This document shows, piece by piece, positions 63,380-64,000 of a stretch of DNA of 64,000 bases; the first letter of the stretch is position 1, and each line of letters begins with the position of its first letter. The notes below the pieces were generated by a model. The model did no database searches. It saw only the letters and a program-made list of their open reading frames with translations, and had not been told where the DNA came from. A program made the position numbers and the translations under genes. Source of the stretch: Burkholderiales bacterium (GTDB lineage: Bacteria > Pseudomonadota > Gammaproteobacteria > Burkholderiales > Burkholderiaceae_C). The stretch spans positions 1 to 64,000 of the forward strand of contig JAGWTU010000009.1 of assembly GCA_028868825.1 (NCBI GenBank), written 5' to 3'.

Positions 63380-64000
63380 TTACGGCGCTTCGTCGGTCCC
63401 CGTGGCCCCGGGTAGCCCGAATTTGCGCGCCAGCAGCGCATACGAGCGGCGGCGCACCGCCGGGTCATGGGCCCAGGTGTTGACGACGAGATGGTCGAGA
63501 TCGAGGGCTCGAGCCAGCGCGCGCATGCCGTCGGCGACCTGCGCGGCGCTGCCCACGAGCGCCGCCGCGCGCATCGTCTCGACGGCCGCCATCTCCTGCG
63601 GGGCGTAGCCGCGCGCGGCCACCGCCTCGGGCGGCTGCAGCGGGCCGAGGACGCCGCGCTGGCGGTCGATGCGCCAGCGCTCGCGGCTCAGCGCCTGGTG
63701 GCGCGCCTCGGCCTCGCTGTCGGCCGCCAGCGCCCAGACGCAGATCGTCGCCTGCGGCCGCGGGTGGCGCGCGCTCGGGCGGTAGAGGCTGCGATAGAGC
63801 CCGAGCGCCTGCTCGACGCCCTGGCCGTCCATGAAGAAATAGGCGTAGGCGTAGGGCAGCCCCAGGTGCGCGGCGAGCCGGGCGCCGTAGTCCGAACTGC
63901 CGAGGATCCAGATCTCGGGCGGCGTCGCGCCGGCGGCGGGCAGCGGATGCGCGCTGATGCCCTGGTGGCGCTGACCCGCGGTCCAGGCCTGCAGGTCCTG
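63380..64000 (-). CDS. Luciferase-like flavin monooxygenase, C-terminal part (cut by window edge)
   Basis: The frame runs in from the right edge, so the N-terminus is missing; 206 residues are present. PPEIWILGSSDYGARLAAHL with LPYAYAYFFMDGQG and RPQATICVWALAADSEAEA match the LLM-class (bacterial luciferase-like) FMN/F420-type oxidoreductases of the MsnO8 group common in Proteobacteria. The end HLVVNTWAHDPAVRRRSYALLA is typical. The ATG at 63832 is internal, not the real start. The substrate is unknown. Confidence 0.85.
   Translation of the reverse strand, partial: QDLQAWTAGQRHQGISAHPLPAAGATPPEIWILGSSDYGARLAAHLGLPYAYAYFFMDGQGVEQALGLYRSLYRPSARHPRPQATICVWALAADSEAEARHQALSRERWRIDRQRGVLGPLQPPEAVAARGYAPQEMAAVETMRAAALVGSAAQVADGMRALARALDLDHLVVNTWAHDPAVRRRSYALLARKFGLPGATGTDEAP

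Overview
The window is about 64 kb of chromosomal DNA with very high G+C (roughly 70% by eye), dense genes, G/C-ending codons and many 4-base ATGA stop/start overlaps. Gene content and order point to a betaproteobacterium of the order Burkholderiales, most likely the Rubrivivax/Leptothrix/Ideonella (Sphaerotilaceae) or Comamonadaceae side. The best evidence is the run leuC-leuD-leuB-asd-fimV-truA-trpF-trpB-trpA-accD-folC-SPOR-cvpA-purF-metZ, with tolC-rhodanese-pcm and the mcm-meaB-pccB-pccA cluster in support. I see no prophage, insertion sequence, CRISPR array or integrated element. This is core chromosome with a few unusual inserts.

Layout. 1-12.3 kb is mainly cell envelope: the end of a CHAD-domain protein, a first UppP paralogue, a LytS/LytTR two-component pair, phosphomannomutase/phosphoglucomutase, Kdo transferase WaaA, a TolC-rhodanese-Pcm operon, a DUF1439 lipoprotein, a canonical UppP, TrmB and a porin. 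12.3-18.4 kb holds tRNA-Gly(CCC), a CBS-pair protein, a degenerate REC-GGDEF protein, succinate-semialdehyde dehydrogenase and AlaS. 18.4-24.7 kb holds two large TonB-dependent receptors in tandem. 25-31.2 kb holds small housekeeping genes (GNAT, YecA/SEC-C, CoaBC, Dut, an FKBP prolyl isomerase, a ribosomal-oxygenase-type cupin) and an alanine-rich lipoprotein.

31.2-40 kb is a propionate/methylmalonyl-CoA operon: a divergent GntR regulator with a palindromic operator, methylmalonyl-CoA mutase, an uncharacterised GNAT-SnoaL fusion, the chaperone GTPase MeaB, propionyl-CoA carboxylase beta and alpha, and an epimerase-like VOC protein. Together these carry propionyl-CoA to succinyl-CoA. 41-60.5 kb is the conserved leucine/aspartate-family/tryptophan/fatty-acid/folate/purine/methionine supercluster, ending in gltX. 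A tRNA operon (Ala-GGC, Glu-TTC, Asp-GTC) with its own promoter and terminator follows. The last 3 kb carry a tiny flagellar-rod-like protein, a Sir2 deacetylase gene interrupted by an in-frame TAG, an active-looking membrane diguanylate cyclase and the C-terminal part of a luciferase-like monooxygenase.

I did not find a clear new defence or mobile system. The observations most worth following are the amber codon inside the zinc motif of the Sir2 gene, the GNAT-SnoaL fusion between mutase and MeaB, the paired UppP paralogues, the doubly degenerate REC-GGDEF protein, rare-codon patches that create promoter -10 hexamers inside leuB, trpF and folC, and several strong hairpins and palindromes between genes. 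Function calls come from reading motifs; no database search was run.
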